DNA of 64,000 bases from Bacillus sp. FSL K6-3431 (GTDB lineage: Bacteria; Bacillota; Bacilli; Bacillales; Bacillaceae_C): the NCBI RefSeq assembly GCF_038002605.1, contig NZ_JBBOCT010000001.1, positions 3,224,001 through 3,288,000 of the forward strand, written 5' to 3'. The first letter of the stretch is position 1, and every line of letters begins with the position of its first letter. The position numbers and the translations under genes are program-made. Below are positions 36,046 to 45,366 of the stretch, piece by piece. The notes under the pieces are model-generated. The model was not told the origin of the DNA. It saw only the letters and a list, made by a program, of their open reading frames with translations, and did no database searches.

Positions 36046-38364
36046 TTATCTATATGCCCTTTTCGTTATATATGTTTGATCGGAGACTCCACTAATAAAC
36101 GGAGTTATTTCATCGACAGAAAAAAGGTGAAGTTCATGCATCGCCCTTGTACAAGAAGTATAAAAAAGCTTGCGTTCGTTTTCCCTACTATATAGTTCCT
36201 TTGACGCGTTATAAATAATAACAGCATCAAATTCAATTCCTTTTGCTAAATACACTGGAAGAATGACGATCCCTTTATTATAGGAGTTTGTATTTTTATC
36301 CATAAGACGGATAGCTAGTTTTGTTCCTAGTATGTTATACGCATGAAGGCTTTCTTCCATTGTCTTGCAAATAATAGCGATTGTCTCATGACCGTTTTCT
36401 ATTAAGCGACTTACACAAGCCTCAATATTTAAATGTAGTGAATGAATAGTATCTACTTTCACCAAAGTTGGTTTTTCTCCCTCTCTATTGAATGGCTCGA
36501 TCATTTCTCCCCCAGCTATCAATCCTTTTGTAAATTCTACAATCTGTTTTGTTGAACGATAGCTTTTTTTCAGGACAATCTTTTCCATATTATCTAGCTT
36601 TGTCGCCATTAACGTCTGCGCATTATTTGTATGGGCGTAAATTGCCTGATTTACATCACCCAAAATGGTCATTTTACAATGTGGGAAAAGCTGTTGAAGA
36701 TATTCGAATTGAAACGGTGTATAATCCTGTGCTTCATCAATGAACAAATGGCGAATGAGAGTATTTGATTTCCTCCCTTCCAATAGATCCTGTAAGTACA
36801 GATACGGAGTTGCATCTTCATATGCCATATAATTAGAATTCAATTGCTCAATCGTCTCAGAACATATTGCATCCCATCCGTCTGGCCAAATAAATGATTC
36901 TTTTAATGTAAACAATTGACGATACACTGCCCGCATATTTAAAAATCCATACTTCTTTACAGCTTTCCTGATTGGCATAAAATATTTCTTCACGATTGCC
37001 TTCGCCATAAGCTGTAATTCTCGTTCTGCATCCCCAAAGGCATCATCAACGTCTTCCTGTTCTTTTTGGACTTGCCTAAACACCTTTAAATAATCATCCT
37101 TATCTAATAATTCCGCTTCTTCAATTACCCATTCTTCCAAGCGTTCCAACTTTTCCTTTTTGGCAAGTTCCTTTAATATCCGCTCCATTGTTAATTTTAT
37201 TCGATTGGGTATCGAGATTGACCCGTCCAACGAATAAAAAACATTGTAAATGTCTTGTGCAGAAAGGATGATGCGGTCACGAAAAGTAATATTTTTAAAA
37301 ATGAGTCCCTGTTTGGACAAATAGTATATATATTCATCAATGAGCGCTTTAAAACCGATACTCGATTTAAAATGAATGGATTTCATCCTGTTATTATACC
37401 CAGGCTCTTTTATTGCCGTTAGTGTATATTCCAATTGTGAAAAAGGATCCTCGACGTCAAATTTCCCACCGAGCCTCGTTAACAAATATTGTTGATATGT
37501 CGTTTGTTCCATATTATCTTCCCCTAGCTCTGGAAGCACTGTTGCAACATAGCTATTGAAAAGAGGATTAGGTGAAAAAAGCATAATATTATCAGATGTT
37601 AACGTATTTCGGTAACGATAGAGCAAATAAGCAACCCGCTGAAGAGCTGCCGAAGTTTTCCCACTTCCAGCTACTCCCTGGACAATCAGAAATTTGCTTT
37701 TTTCGTTACGAATAATATCATTTTGCTCCTTCTGAATAGTTGCTACGATGCTTTTCATTTGGGTATTTGCATTCGCTCCAAGCACCTCCTGCAACAAGCT
37801 ATCTCCAATCGTAACGCCTGTATCAAACATACTTTTAAGCTTTCCTTCTTTAATAATGAATTGCCGTTTTAACTCCATCGTTCCTTCTATCATGCCTGAA
37901 GGAGTATGATAGGTAGCGCGGCCAGGTGTGTAATCATAATACAGGCTTGAAATCGGTGCACGCCAATCGTAAATAAGAAACTCTTCATCATTCTCATCCA
38001 TCAAGGAAGCGACACCTATATATGTGCAATCCGTTCCTATCTCATCATCCTCATGAAAATCGATCCGTCCAAAATAAGGAGAGTTTTTTAGCTTGTGGAT
38101 TTGTTTGAGTTGCTTATTCGAATGTCCGTGGGTTCTTTCCCGTTCAGCAAGAAGTTCAGCCTGTTGTTTAATGCTTGTGAATGTTTCAATAACATCATCT
38201 GGCTCATCAAGATTGACCGTGACATCGTCCCAAAAACTTTTTCGTAGTTGAATGATCCCCTCTTTAACTCCACCCATATTCTCATGGAGATGCTTCTTTT
38301 TGTTATCAAGTACATTCTGAATAAAATCCAACCTCTGCTGTTCCTTCTCCCGCTCCTTATTCAT
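36046..38364 (-). CDS. helD: HelD-like UvrD-superfamily DNA helicase / RNA polymerase recycling factor
   Basis: A 772-residue superfamily 1 ATPase. It has a basic coiled-coil N-terminal arm (MNKEREKEQQRLDFIQNVLD...), Walker A VQGVAGSGKTSAAL near residue 225, the Walker B segment LFIDEAQDYTPFQ near 585, motif III GDVNQAIYAH and the C-terminal motif KGIEFDAVIIYN. HelD binds RNA polymerase and removes it from stalled complexes. The ATG at 38364 is preceded by AAGGAG at rather long spacing (13); upstream in-frame codons are less likely. It is monocistronic. Confidence 0.9.
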   Translation of the reverse strand: MNKEREKEQQRLDFIQNVLDNKKKHLHENMGGVKEGIIQLRKSFWDDVTVNLDEPDDVIETFTSIKQQAELLAERERTHGHSNKQLKQIHKLKNSPYFGRIDFHEDDEIGTDCTYIGVASLMDENDEEFLIYDWRAPISSLYYDYTPGRATYHTPSGMIEGTMELKRQFIIKEGKLKSMFDTGVTIGDSLLQEVLGANANTQMKSIVATIQKEQNDIIRNEKSKFLIVQGVAGSGKTSAALQRVAYLLYRYRNTLTSDNIMLFSPNPLFNSYVATVLPELGEDNMEQTTYQQYLLTRLGGKFDVEDPFSQLEYTLTAIKEPGYNNRMKSIHFKSSIGFKALIDEYIYYLSKQGLIFKNITFRDRIILSAQDIYNVFYSLDGSISIPNRIKLTMERILKELAKKEKLERLEEWVIEEAELLDKDDYLKVFRQVQKEQEDVDDAFGDAERELQLMAKAIVKKYFMPIRKAVKKYGFLNMRAVYRQLFTLKESFIWPDGWDAICSETIEQLNSNYMAYEDATPYLYLQDLLEGRKSNTLIRHLFIDEAQDYTPFQFEYLQQLFPHCKMTILGDVNQAIYAHTNNAQTLMATKLDNMEKIVLKKSYRSTKQIVEFTKGLIAGGEMIEPFNREGEKPTLVKVDTIHSLHLNIEACVSRLIENGHETIAIICKTMEESLHAYNILGTKLAIRLMDKNTNSYNKGIVILPVYLAKGIEFDAVIIYNASKELYSRENERKLFYTSCTRAMHELHLFSVDEITPFISGVSDQTYITKRAYR

Positions 38365-38482
38365 TCCACAACCCACACTCCTTTTTTTGAAATAAAATGT
38401 TTGACAAACCTGCCTCGCTTTTGATATAATTAAAATTGGGTAGATATACATTAAATATTATCAAATGCAAACAAACTTAAGA

Positions 38483-38534
38483 ATATCATAATATGATATA
38501 AATATCAATGGCTGAATGTACATTTACATTCAGC
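38483..38534. other. Two palindromes upstream of helD
   Basis: atatcat-aat-atgatat (38483-38499) and gctgaatgta-catt-tacattcagc (38511-38534) are perfect inverted repeats in the gap between helD and the M20 gene. The first could be an operator, the second a hairpin. No assigned role. Confidence 0.35.
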
Positions 38535-38654
38535 TATTTTGTGTATTCTCCTTTTCCCCCTCTCTCGATCTTCTACTGTCGCATCGAATATATAATGCAT
38601 CTTCATACAATTGCCTGATTTAGTTTACTTCACTCTTTTGTAGTAGCAAATAAA

Positions 38655-38685
38655 AAAAGCACCCCTATTAAAAGAGTGTGCTTTT
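38655..38685 (-). terminator. Terminator after the M20 gene
   Basis: AAAAGCAC and GTGCTTTT arms followed by TTTTATTTG on the minus strand, directly downstream of the M20 gene. Confidence 0.8.
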
Positions 38686-38689
38686 GACT

Positions 38690-39850
38690 TCATTTATTTA
38701 GTGCAAGTTGAATCATCAATTCAATTGCTGTTGGAATCGCATCTTCATCAATATCAAATTTCGGATGATGATGAGGAAATTGGCTTTTGTCACTTTGCAT
38801 TCCTACATTAATGAAAGCTCCTGTTTTTTCCTTTAAATAATAAGAGTAATCCTCAGCCCCCATGGATGGATCCATCACAGAGAAAATATCTTCTCCGAAT
38901 GTTTGGACAATGATTTTCTCTGCATATTCACATGCTTCTGGGTGATTGTATAGTGGCGGAGTGCCTTTTATATATTCATATTGACCTATTGCACCGAAGC
39001 TTTCACAAATTGATTCTGTCAATTGCTTTGTTCTTGTATGCATCAATTCAGCAGCTTCGTATGTCATAGCGCGAATTGTTCCTGTTAATCTCGCCTCAGA
39101 AGGGATAACATTGAACGAGTTTCCCGCTTGAATACCTCCAAATGAAATTACACCCGCATGGAGTGGATGCAAGCTTCTACTCACAACCGATTGAAATGCT
39201 TGAATCAAATGTGAAGCAATATAAATCGGATCAACCGCATCTTGTGGCTGCCCAGCGTGACCGCCGACACCTTTAATCGTAATATCGAAATCATTGCATG
39301 ACGCCATTGCTGGACCTGTCGCAAAGCCAATTTTGCCCATTTCAAGGTTTTGTATGAGATGAATACCAAAAATAGTATCTACTCCATCTAGAGCTCCTTC
39401 TTTTACAAGTTGTTCTGCTCCGCTTGGCGACGCTTCTTCTGAGCTTTGAAAAATAAACTTAATGTTATTTTTTACTTGATGCTTATTGTTACTCATCCAT
39501 TTTGCGACTGCTAGTAAAATCGCTGTGTGTCCGTCATGACCACATGCATGAGATACGCCTAGATTTTTAGAAATATAGGGCTTATTTTCCCCTTCTTCCA
39601 CAATCGGCAATGCATCCATATCTGCACGGAGCGCAATTGTTTTCTTACCTTCTGTTCCTTTTAGATAAGCAACAACATTTGGAGCTGAATAACTATCGTC
39701 AATCGGAAGGCCGAATTCTGTTAATGTTTTTCGTACATAGGCAGCTGTTTTAAATTCCTGCCCAGATAATTCCGGGTGCATATGGAAATGTCTACGCTGT
39801 TCTATTGTCCAAGCTTTTAAAGCCGTGTCTACTAATTTAGTTTGTAACAT
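38690..39850 (-). CDS. M20 family amidohydrolase (N-acyl amino acid deacylase type)
   Basis: A 386-residue zinc or manganese peptidase of the M20D group, which hydrolyses N-acylated or aminobenzoyl-type amino acids. The family motifs are LRADMDALPIVEEG near residue 72, the metal-ligand HACGHDGHTAILL near 103, the catalytic Glu in SSEEASPSGAEQ near 140, and the late MGAEDYSYYL segment. The ATG follows GGGGG. It lies downstream of a YfcC-type carrier on the same strand, suggesting uptake and hydrolysis of one substrate, although a repeat lies between the two genes. Confidence 0.88.
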   Translation of the reverse strand: MLQTKLVDTALKAWTIEQRRHFHMHPELSGQEFKTAAYVRKTLTEFGLPIDDSYSAPNVVAYLKGTEGKKTIALRADMDALPIVEEGENKPYISKNLGVSHACGHDGHTAILLAVAKWMSNNKHQVKNNIKFIFQSSEEASPSGAEQLVKEGALDGVDTIFGIHLIQNLEMGKIGFATGPAMASCNDFDITIKGVGGHAGQPQDAVDPIYIASHLIQAFQSVVSRSLHPLHAGVISFGGIQAGNSFNVIPSEARLTGTIRAMTYEAAELMHTRTKQLTESICESFGAIGQYEYIKGTPPLYNHPEACEYAEKIIVQTFGEDIFSVMDPSMGAEDYSYYLKEKTGAFINVGMQSDKSQFPHHHPKFDIDEDAIPTAIELMIQLALNK

Positions 39851-39907
39851 GATGATCCCCCATATCTATTATGTTCATGTTGTACAACATTGTTATATGA
39901 ACAAAAG

Positions 39908-40035
39908 CTAAGTATTCCTATGACAATGTCGAGGGACCCGCATCATGGTTCCTCGACTAAAATCGCCACGTCCTGTGGGAACCCGACTCACCCACATCCT
40001 GTGGGCGGCTGAACGGGCACCTTCCGCTTTTCTTA
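39908..40035. repeat. Interspersed palindrome-rich repeat (copy A)
   Basis: The 185 bases between the carrier and the M20 gene contain tandem ccacgtcctgtgg- and ccacatcctgtgg-type palindromes and a terminal ccttccgctttt (reverse aaaagcggaagg). I know such aaaagcggaaggcgcc blocks as non-coding repeats in Bacillaceae. Parts recur near 48580 and 52580. Confidence 0.6.
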
Positions 40036-41460
40036 TTAAAACGGGCCATATTTGATTGCCTGTGCAATGAGTAGAAAAACTATGCCTAGTGCAACTTCGA
40101 TCAATATAAATGGAAGTACCCATCTAAACCATTTTGTATATGGAATTCCTGCAACGGCAAGACCTGCAATCAACACACCTGCTGTTGGAAAAACAGAGTT
40201 TGTGATCCCGTCTCCAAGTTGGAACGCAAGTACAGCTGTTTGTCTCGTTACACCTACCAAATCAGCGAGTGGTGCCATGATCGGCATGGTAAGTGCAGCC
40301 TGTCCACTTCCTGATGGAACTAGGAAGTTTAAAAACAGCTGAACAGCAAACATACCAACGGCATTAAATGCTGGTGATAATTGGTTAAGTAAAGAAGATG
40401 CATAAAATAAAATAGAATCCATTAATTTACCATCTTGTACTACTACAAGAATCGATTGAGCAAATCCAATAATCAATGCTCCACCAATCACATCTTTGGC
40501 ACCATCCATAAAGTTATCTGCGATGCTACTCGGATTCAACTTACCAATAAAGCCCATCAAAATACCGAATAGAAGAAATAACCCAGCAATTTCAGTAATA
40601 TACCAGTCAAATTTTAATACGCCAATAATTAAAATAACAAAATTAAGTAAAAAGACACTTAACACCCATTTATGACGGGTTTCTAGCTTAATATCCTTAT
40701 CTAACTCATTCGTACTTTGTTTCATATTTCCTATATAACGTAGTTCAGGTTGCTCCTTAATTTTTTTCGCATAACGATATACATATATAACACCTGCTAC
40801 ATAAAAAGTAGCTAGCATGACTAGTCTAAGCCCGATACCCGAAAATGTCGGCAATTCAGCAATGCCCTGTGCGACACCAACGTTAAATGGATTAAGCACG
40901 GCGCTAAGAAATCCAATATTCGCACCCAATGAAACAATGGCGAATCCTACAATGGAATCAAACCCAAGTGCGATAGCTAACGGTGTAATAATTGCCACGT
41001 ACACAATTGTTTCTTCAGACATCCCCATTAACGTGCCACCGACGGCAAAAAATAACATTAACGCTGGAATCAGAACCAATTCCTTATTCGCTAACTTTCT
41101 CGTGATCGTGACTATCAATGCATCAAGTGCACCTGTTGCTTTCAGTATTCCAAAGGCTCCACCAATAATCAAAACGAAAAAGATGATGCCAGCGGCCGCA
41201 ATCATTCCGGAATGAACACTTGTAAAAATCTGAAAAAAACCAACGGGAGATTGCTCAGTAAACTGAAAAGAATCAGGATTTACAATTGTACGCCCATCTA
41301 CATCTATTCTTTCATATTCCCCCGCTGGAACGATATATGTTAAAATTGCCGCTACCACAATTACACAGAAAATTAATACGAACGCATTAATATTTCTACC
41401 TTGATTTTTTTTAGCTCCCAATTGTGGGTTAATTGCCATTCTCTTGCTTTTCTTACTCAT
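40036..41460 (-). CDS. YfcC family carboxylate/peptide-type transporter
   Basis: A 474-residue membrane protein with about 12 helices. The N-terminal helix ends with TYIVPAGEYER, typical for the YfcC/DcuC-like family, followed by an extracytoplasmic loop. Two re-entrant-like segments carry GGTLMGMSEETI and FLVPSGSGQAALTMPIMAPLADL, the second being the family's best signature. The substrate is unknown; other members move C4-dicarboxylates or arginine-related compounds. A good sigma-A promoter lies 70 bases upstream, and the ATG follows GAGGGAG. It is the upstream partner of the M20 hydrolase. Confidence 0.88.
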   Translation of the reverse strand: MSKKSKRMAINPQLGAKKNQGRNINAFVLIFCVIVVAAILTYIVPAGEYERIDVDGRTIVNPDSFQFTEQSPVGFFQIFTSVHSGMIAAAGIIFFVLIIGGAFGILKATGALDALIVTITRKLANKELVLIPALMLFFAVGGTLMGMSEETIVYVAIITPLAIALGFDSIVGFAIVSLGANIGFLSAVLNPFNVGVAQGIAELPTFSGIGLRLVMLATFYVAGVIYVYRYAKKIKEQPELRYIGNMKQSTNELDKDIKLETRHKWVLSVFLLNFVILIIGVLKFDWYITEIAGLFLLFGILMGFIGKLNPSSIADNFMDGAKDVIGGALIIGFAQSILVVVQDGKLMDSILFYASSLLNQLSPAFNAVGMFAVQLFLNFLVPSGSGQAALTMPIMAPLADLVGVTRQTAVLAFQLGDGITNSVFPTAGVLIAGLAVAGIPYTKWFRWVLPFILIEVALGIVFLLIAQAIKYGPF

Positions 41461-41527
41461 ATATACTACTCCCTCTATCTATTCTACCATGTATTTTTAC
41501 GTTTAATTAAGAATAATTATGCATCTT

Positions 41528-41556
41528 AGTGTAATCAATATTCATTGAAAATGCAA
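41528..41556 (-). promoter_or_regulatory. Promoter of the yfcC-M20 unit
   Basis: On the minus strand TTGCAT, 17 bases and TACACT lie about 70 bases ahead of the carrier's start codon. Confidence 0.6.
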
Positions 41557-41752
41557 GACAAATTTCGACAAATCCTTGTATAAATAATGGAAATAAGACA
41601 TAATTAGCGTTTCAAGGTAATTGATATAATATTCATTCTTTTACTAATTTTCATTGTATATAATCTTATTGCACATGGTCGTTTATTTGATTAAACATTT
41701 ATCGAGGTATCATTAGCAAAACACGGATTTGAAACTAAAAATAGCCGATTTC

Positions 41753-41864
41753 ACTATGTTAAAGATGTAATCGGCTTTAGAACTATTCTTGATTTAAAGT
41801 CGCAATGAAAATGCATACTTAATGACATATGGAATATTACCTGTTCATTAAGTATGTCTTTTTT
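41753..41864. terminator. Two orphan terminator-like hairpins
   Basis: agccgatt...aatcggct (41753-41776, T-rich on the minus side) and catacttaatgaca...tgttcattaagtatg (41814-41855, followed by tcttttttc on the plus side) lie in a 650-base gap with no gene attached to either. They look like leftovers of deleted genes. Confidence 0.6.
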
Positions 41865-42112
41865 CAATAGTCTCAACATGAAAAGTACCTTCTTATGTGT
41901 CATGTTATAAACAAACAGATTTTTAATTGAATAAGAGGTTACATGTTTTATACAGCAACAGGCTTCTTAAGAGCGTTGATATAAGAAAAAAATTGATCAA
42001 TTATGTTAACTCGATACGGATATTTTGCGGAGCCAGAGGTGTATTCATTATATTCTTCGCTCTTTTTAATGGTATAATATGGGCGATTGTATAAGTGAAG
42101 GGAGAGGAATAG

Positions 42113-42583
42113 ATGAACAAACTTATGTTCAAGCAATTTGAATTGACAAGAGAATATTTCATCAAGATTGTAGGTTCGGTTTCCAAGGACCAAACTGATG
42201 TGCAGCCAGATGGTTTCAATAACACAATTCATTGGCATACAGGTCACGTTTTGACAATTACTGAACAAACTATGTTTGGGTTTCCTCATACAACGACCCA
42301 GCTTCCTGCAAACTATATTGACTTGTTTGGGAACGGTACGAAACCAGCTGATTGGACGGGAAATGTACCTACTATGGATGAACTTATAGTACAGCTAAAA
42401 GATCAATTGGCACATATTCAGCAAATTCCAGCTGAACAACTAAATAACACATTGGAAACACCTTTCCTAGGATGTAAAACCTTTGGAGAGCTTGCTGGCG
42501 TAACATTGATGCATGAAGCAACACATTTGGGGCAAATTCAGGCAATGAAACGGGTAATTGAACACATGGGTATAACAAACTGA
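42113..42583 (+). CDS. DinB family protein
   Basis: A 156-residue four-helix-bundle protein of the DinB/YfiT superfamily. Likely metal-ligand His residues are in NTIHWHTGHVL near residue 47 and LMHEATHLGQIQAMKR near residue 137. Members include thiol-dependent S-transferases (bacillithiol-using) and proteins of unknown role. The start has GAAGGGAGAGG ahead of it, and a TATAAT lies near 42073. It is monocistronic with a perfect terminator. Confidence 0.88.
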   Translation: MNKLMFKQFELTREYFIKIVGSVSKDQTDVQPDGFNNTIHWHTGHVLTITEQTMFGFPHTTTQLPANYIDLFGNGTKPADWTGNVPTMDELIVQLKDQLAHIQQIPAEQLNNTLETPFLGCKTFGELAGVTLMHEATHLGQIQAMKRVIEHMGITN

Positions 42584-42605
42584 AATTGACAAGATGGTAT
42601 GACAA

Positions 42606-42646
42606 TATAAAAGGAGTCATCCTATTCAAGGATGACTCCTTTTATA
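42606..42646. terminator. Terminator after dinB-like gene
   Basis: Perfect 17-base arms tataaaaggagtcatcc / ggatgactccttttata around 7 bases, 22 bases after the stop. Confidence 0.9.
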
Positions 42647-42808
42647 GACGCATATGAACTTGTATATCTATATCTTCCTGATGCAATCCCTATTAGGATT
42701 ATTTATCCTTCTTCTTTTCTCTTTAAATTAAACTGTTTTATCTTGATCTTTCTTTAGGGTTTAAAACTCCCCCACCTGATTCTCCGATGTTTGCTAAAAC
42801 AGGTTCAT

Positions 42809-43420
42809 TTACTGATTTGCTTTTTTAATCGATTCAGCAACTGTTACTGTGCGTTTTGATTGATGCTTTACAGCTGCTTGAACATCTTCAATCATTTTAC
42901 CATCTTGTCCAACAGTCACGCTTGTACCGTATGGATTCCCACCAGCAACATAGGTTACAGGGTCCGTGTATCCGGGAGCTGCAACAATTGCTCCCCAATG
43001 ATACATCGTTGTATATAAAGACAATATGGTAGCCTCTTGACCTCCGTGAGGATTTTGGGCTGAAGACATCGCACTAACAACCTTATCAACAAGTTTGCCG
43101 TTAAACCATAAACCACCAGTCGTGTCCAAAAATTGCTTCATTTGTGATGGCATGTTACCAAATCGGGTTGGTACACTAAATATGATGGCATCTGCCCAAT
43201 CAAGATCTTCTAATGTTACTTCTGGTACATCTTTCGTTGCTTCGACATGTGCCTTCCATCCCGGATTAGAATCAATAGCAGCCTGAGGAGCCGTTTCAGC
43301 AACTTTAAGTACCTTTACCTCGGCACCCACTTCCTTTGCTCCCGCTTCTGCCCATTGTGCTAATTGATAGTTCGTACCTCCAGAACTGTAATAAATTATT
43401 GCTAATTTTACGTTTGTCAT
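42809..43420 (-). CDS. wrbA: WrbA-type NAD(P)H:quinone oxidoreductase
   Basis: A 203-residue flavodoxin-fold protein. The FMN phosphate loop is IYYSSGGTNYQLA near residue 10, PTRFGNMPSQMKQFLD near 80 binds the flavin, and SSAQNPHGGQE followed by YTTMYHWG matches WrbA. It reduces quinones by two electrons without making semiquinone radicals. The ATG at 43420 follows AAGGAG; the longer frame upstream is unlikely to be translated. It stands 480 bases from the esterase gene of the mhq-like block and fits the same quinone-detoxification theme. The gap 43421-43897 contains only a small ccaatt-a-aattgg palindrome (43507-43519). Confidence 0.92.
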   Translation of the reverse strand: MTNVKLAIIYYSSGGTNYQLAQWAEAGAKEVGAEVKVLKVAETAPQAAIDSNPGWKAHVEATKDVPEVTLEDLDWADAIIFSVPTRFGNMPSQMKQFLDTTGGLWFNGKLVDKVVSAMSSAQNPHGGQEATILSLYTTMYHWGAIVAAPGYTDPVTYVAGGNPYGTSVTVGQDGKMIEDVQAAVKHQSKRTVTVAESIKKANQ

Positions 43421-43897
43421 AGTTTTCGTCTCCTTATTAATTGAATTTCTTCCAAATAACCTGTCTAAAAAACTCAATTCTTTCACCGCCTGCAATCATT
43501 CTAATACCAATTAAATTGGATGTAGTCATCACTCCCTTATGGGGTATTATTAAAAGGAATGGAATTTGTGTCATCTTTTCAATTCGATAATTAATAAGAT
43601 AAAGACACCGCTGTCTAACTCGTATCCTGCCATTAAACCACTAAAGAAAAACTTACTTTAGTATTGCCCCAATCATCAGTATTACTAACAAAAAAGAAAT
43701 TATTTTCGTTATTAAAGCCAAGCACCAACTCATTCAATTTGTTGCAACTACATATGCCATTAACTCTGATAACTTAATAATGCTCAACCATTCTGAAGTT
43801 AAATAAGCATGTATAAAAATATTAAATCTTATATAGGACATAAAATAAATACACGTACTCCGTTTAATCTTTCATATTAACCGTATATTTTTTTAAT

Positions 43898-44506
43898 CTA
43901 AAACTTCATTTCCCGATACCATTTTGACGCTGATTCAACTTCTTTGAATGTCAATTGGTGACCTCTATTCTCCCAGTAAAGTTCTACATTAGCATTCGCA
44001 TTTTCCAATAAAGATGTAAGTTCTTCAGATTCTTGTGCTGGACAAATTGGATCATTTGTACCAGCCGCAATAAATACATTTTTGCTTGTCAGATCAGGTA
44101 AATCAATTCCTCTTCTTGGAACCATTGGATGATGTAAAATTGCTCCTTTTAATGCATTCTGATAATGGAACAATAAACTAGCTGCAATGTTGGCACCATT
44201 GGAATAGCCGATAGCAACAATATTATTTCGATCAAAATCATTTTCTTTAGCAGCATCGTTAAGAAATTCATTTAATTCTTTCGTACGAAAGATTAAATCT
44301 TCTTCATCAAATACACCTTCAGCTAACCGGCGAAAAAAGCGGGGCATGCCGTTCTCAAGCACATTTCCTCGCACACTTAGAACATTTGCATCCGCATCAA
44401 TCTTTTCTGCAAGTTTTAGAAGGTCCTGCACAGTCCCCCCAGTTCCATGAAGCAATAGTAATGTAGGTTTTGAATCGTCATTTCCTTTTAGAAAAATATG
44501 TTTCAT
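43898..44506 (-). CDS. MhqD-like alpha/beta hydrolase (carboxylesterase)
   Basis: A 202-residue esterase. The oxyanion-hole segment LLLHGTGGTVQD is near residue 17, the nucleophile Ser in GYSNGANIAASL near residue 107, the acid in GTNDPICP near 155, and the His in NRGHQLT near 188. This size and pattern match the phospholipase/carboxylesterase group that includes B. subtilis MhqD, a member of the methylhydroquinone-response regulon. It lies 240 bases downstream of the flavin reductase gene on the same strand. Confidence 0.85.
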   Translation of the reverse strand: MKHIFLKGNDDSKPTLLLLHGTGGTVQDLLKLAEKIDADANVLSVRGNVLENGMPRFFRRLAEGVFDEEDLIFRTKELNEFLNDAAKENDFDRNNIVAIGYSNGANIAASLLFHYQNALKGAILHHPMVPRRGIDLPDLTSKNVFIAAGTNDPICPAQESEELTSLLENANANVELYWENRGHQLTFKEVESASKWYREMKF

Positions 44507-44745
44507 CTGTAATTCCCCTTCCTTCTTGCCTTGAATCTAATCAAAAGTTTAGTGATTGGCGTAATTTCGCCAAAATCCACTAGGTCCTTTTAGAATAAAC
44601 TAATTTGTTGTATCTACCCGCTTTCGGCATCAACCTGTCATTTAAGAATTCTATCTACATGATGTTTTATTTTCTTTAGGGTAAGGTCCCCAGCTCTAAA
44701 CGAAGCGTAGTGGGAGTGCCAATGTTTCAGCGTGCTGAAACAAAT

Positions 44746-45354
44746 TCACTTTGGTCTTTCTATAGAGAATACTTCGCCAATTTTTGCATAGTTAGATCCT
44801 GCTAGGCGACTAACTGCTCCTAAGCGGTTATGATTAATTCTTCCATTTTCGTAAATAGACTCATCGATATGGTATCTGACTATTTTTCCAATAATCAAAT
44901 CTGTCCCTACAGAATGCTTATCTCCTAATTCGATACAACGCTCAACGATGCATTCAAAACGAACTTTCGATTCAGCGATCCCTGGAATGGAGATGGCTTC
45001 ACTAGGAATCAGTGTTAAATGGGCTTTTTCAATTTCACTTTCATCAGGTGGAAGTGATGCCGCAGTGATATTAATCTTTTCAACGTTTTGTTCATCAACG
45101 ATATGCACAACGAATTCTCTATTTTCTAAAATGTTTCGTGCCGTATCTTTTTGCCCCCCGTCTTTGCGTTGGATAGATAGGGAAATCATTGGAGGATTAG
45201 CAGATACGATATTAAAATAACTAAATGGCGCCCCATTTATTGTTCCATCTTTAGCAATACTCGTCACAAATGCAATCGGCCTTGGTACAATACTACCGAT
45301 TAATAGTTTATAATTTTCACGTTCCGTATTTTTGCTTGGATCAAAGGAATGCAA
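44746..45354 (-). CDS. Flavin reductase family protein (FMN-binding split barrel)
   Basis: A 202-residue DIM6/NTAB-type flavoprotein: the N-terminal NYKLLIGSIVPRPIAFVTS, then NGAPFSYFNIVSANPPMISLS, form the FMN site, and the tail RINHNRLGAVSRLAGSNYA is characteristic. It probably supplies reduced flavin or reduces an aromatic compound. It begins 12 bases after the dioxygenase stop, so the two are one transcript. A perfect palindrome tgtttcagc-gt-gctgaaaca (44723-44742) follows the stop. Confidence 0.87.
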   Translation of the reverse strand: MHSFDPSKNTERENYKLLIGSIVPRPIAFVTSIAKDGTINGAPFSYFNIVSANPPMISLSIQRKDGGQKDTARNILENREFVVHIVDEQNVEKINITAASLPPDESEIEKAHLTLIPSEAISIPGIAESKVRFECIVERCIELGDKHSVGTDLIIGKIVRYHIDESIYENGRINHNRLGAVSRLAGSNYAKIGEVFSIERPK

Positions 45355-45366
45355 AGTGACTCCTCC

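Noticed and set aside
42720..42806. GGG-containing peptide frame after wrbA (ANIGESGGGVLNPKERSR)
   Set aside because: It looks peptide-like, but has no start codon or SD in frame and overlaps the wrbA end; no biosynthetic genes for a peptide product are nearby.
44723..44742. tgtttcagc-gt-gctgaaaca palindrome as an operator or parS
   Set aside because: It lacks the CACGTG core of parS and lies downstream of a gene rather than at a promoter; no T-run makes a terminator uncertain too.
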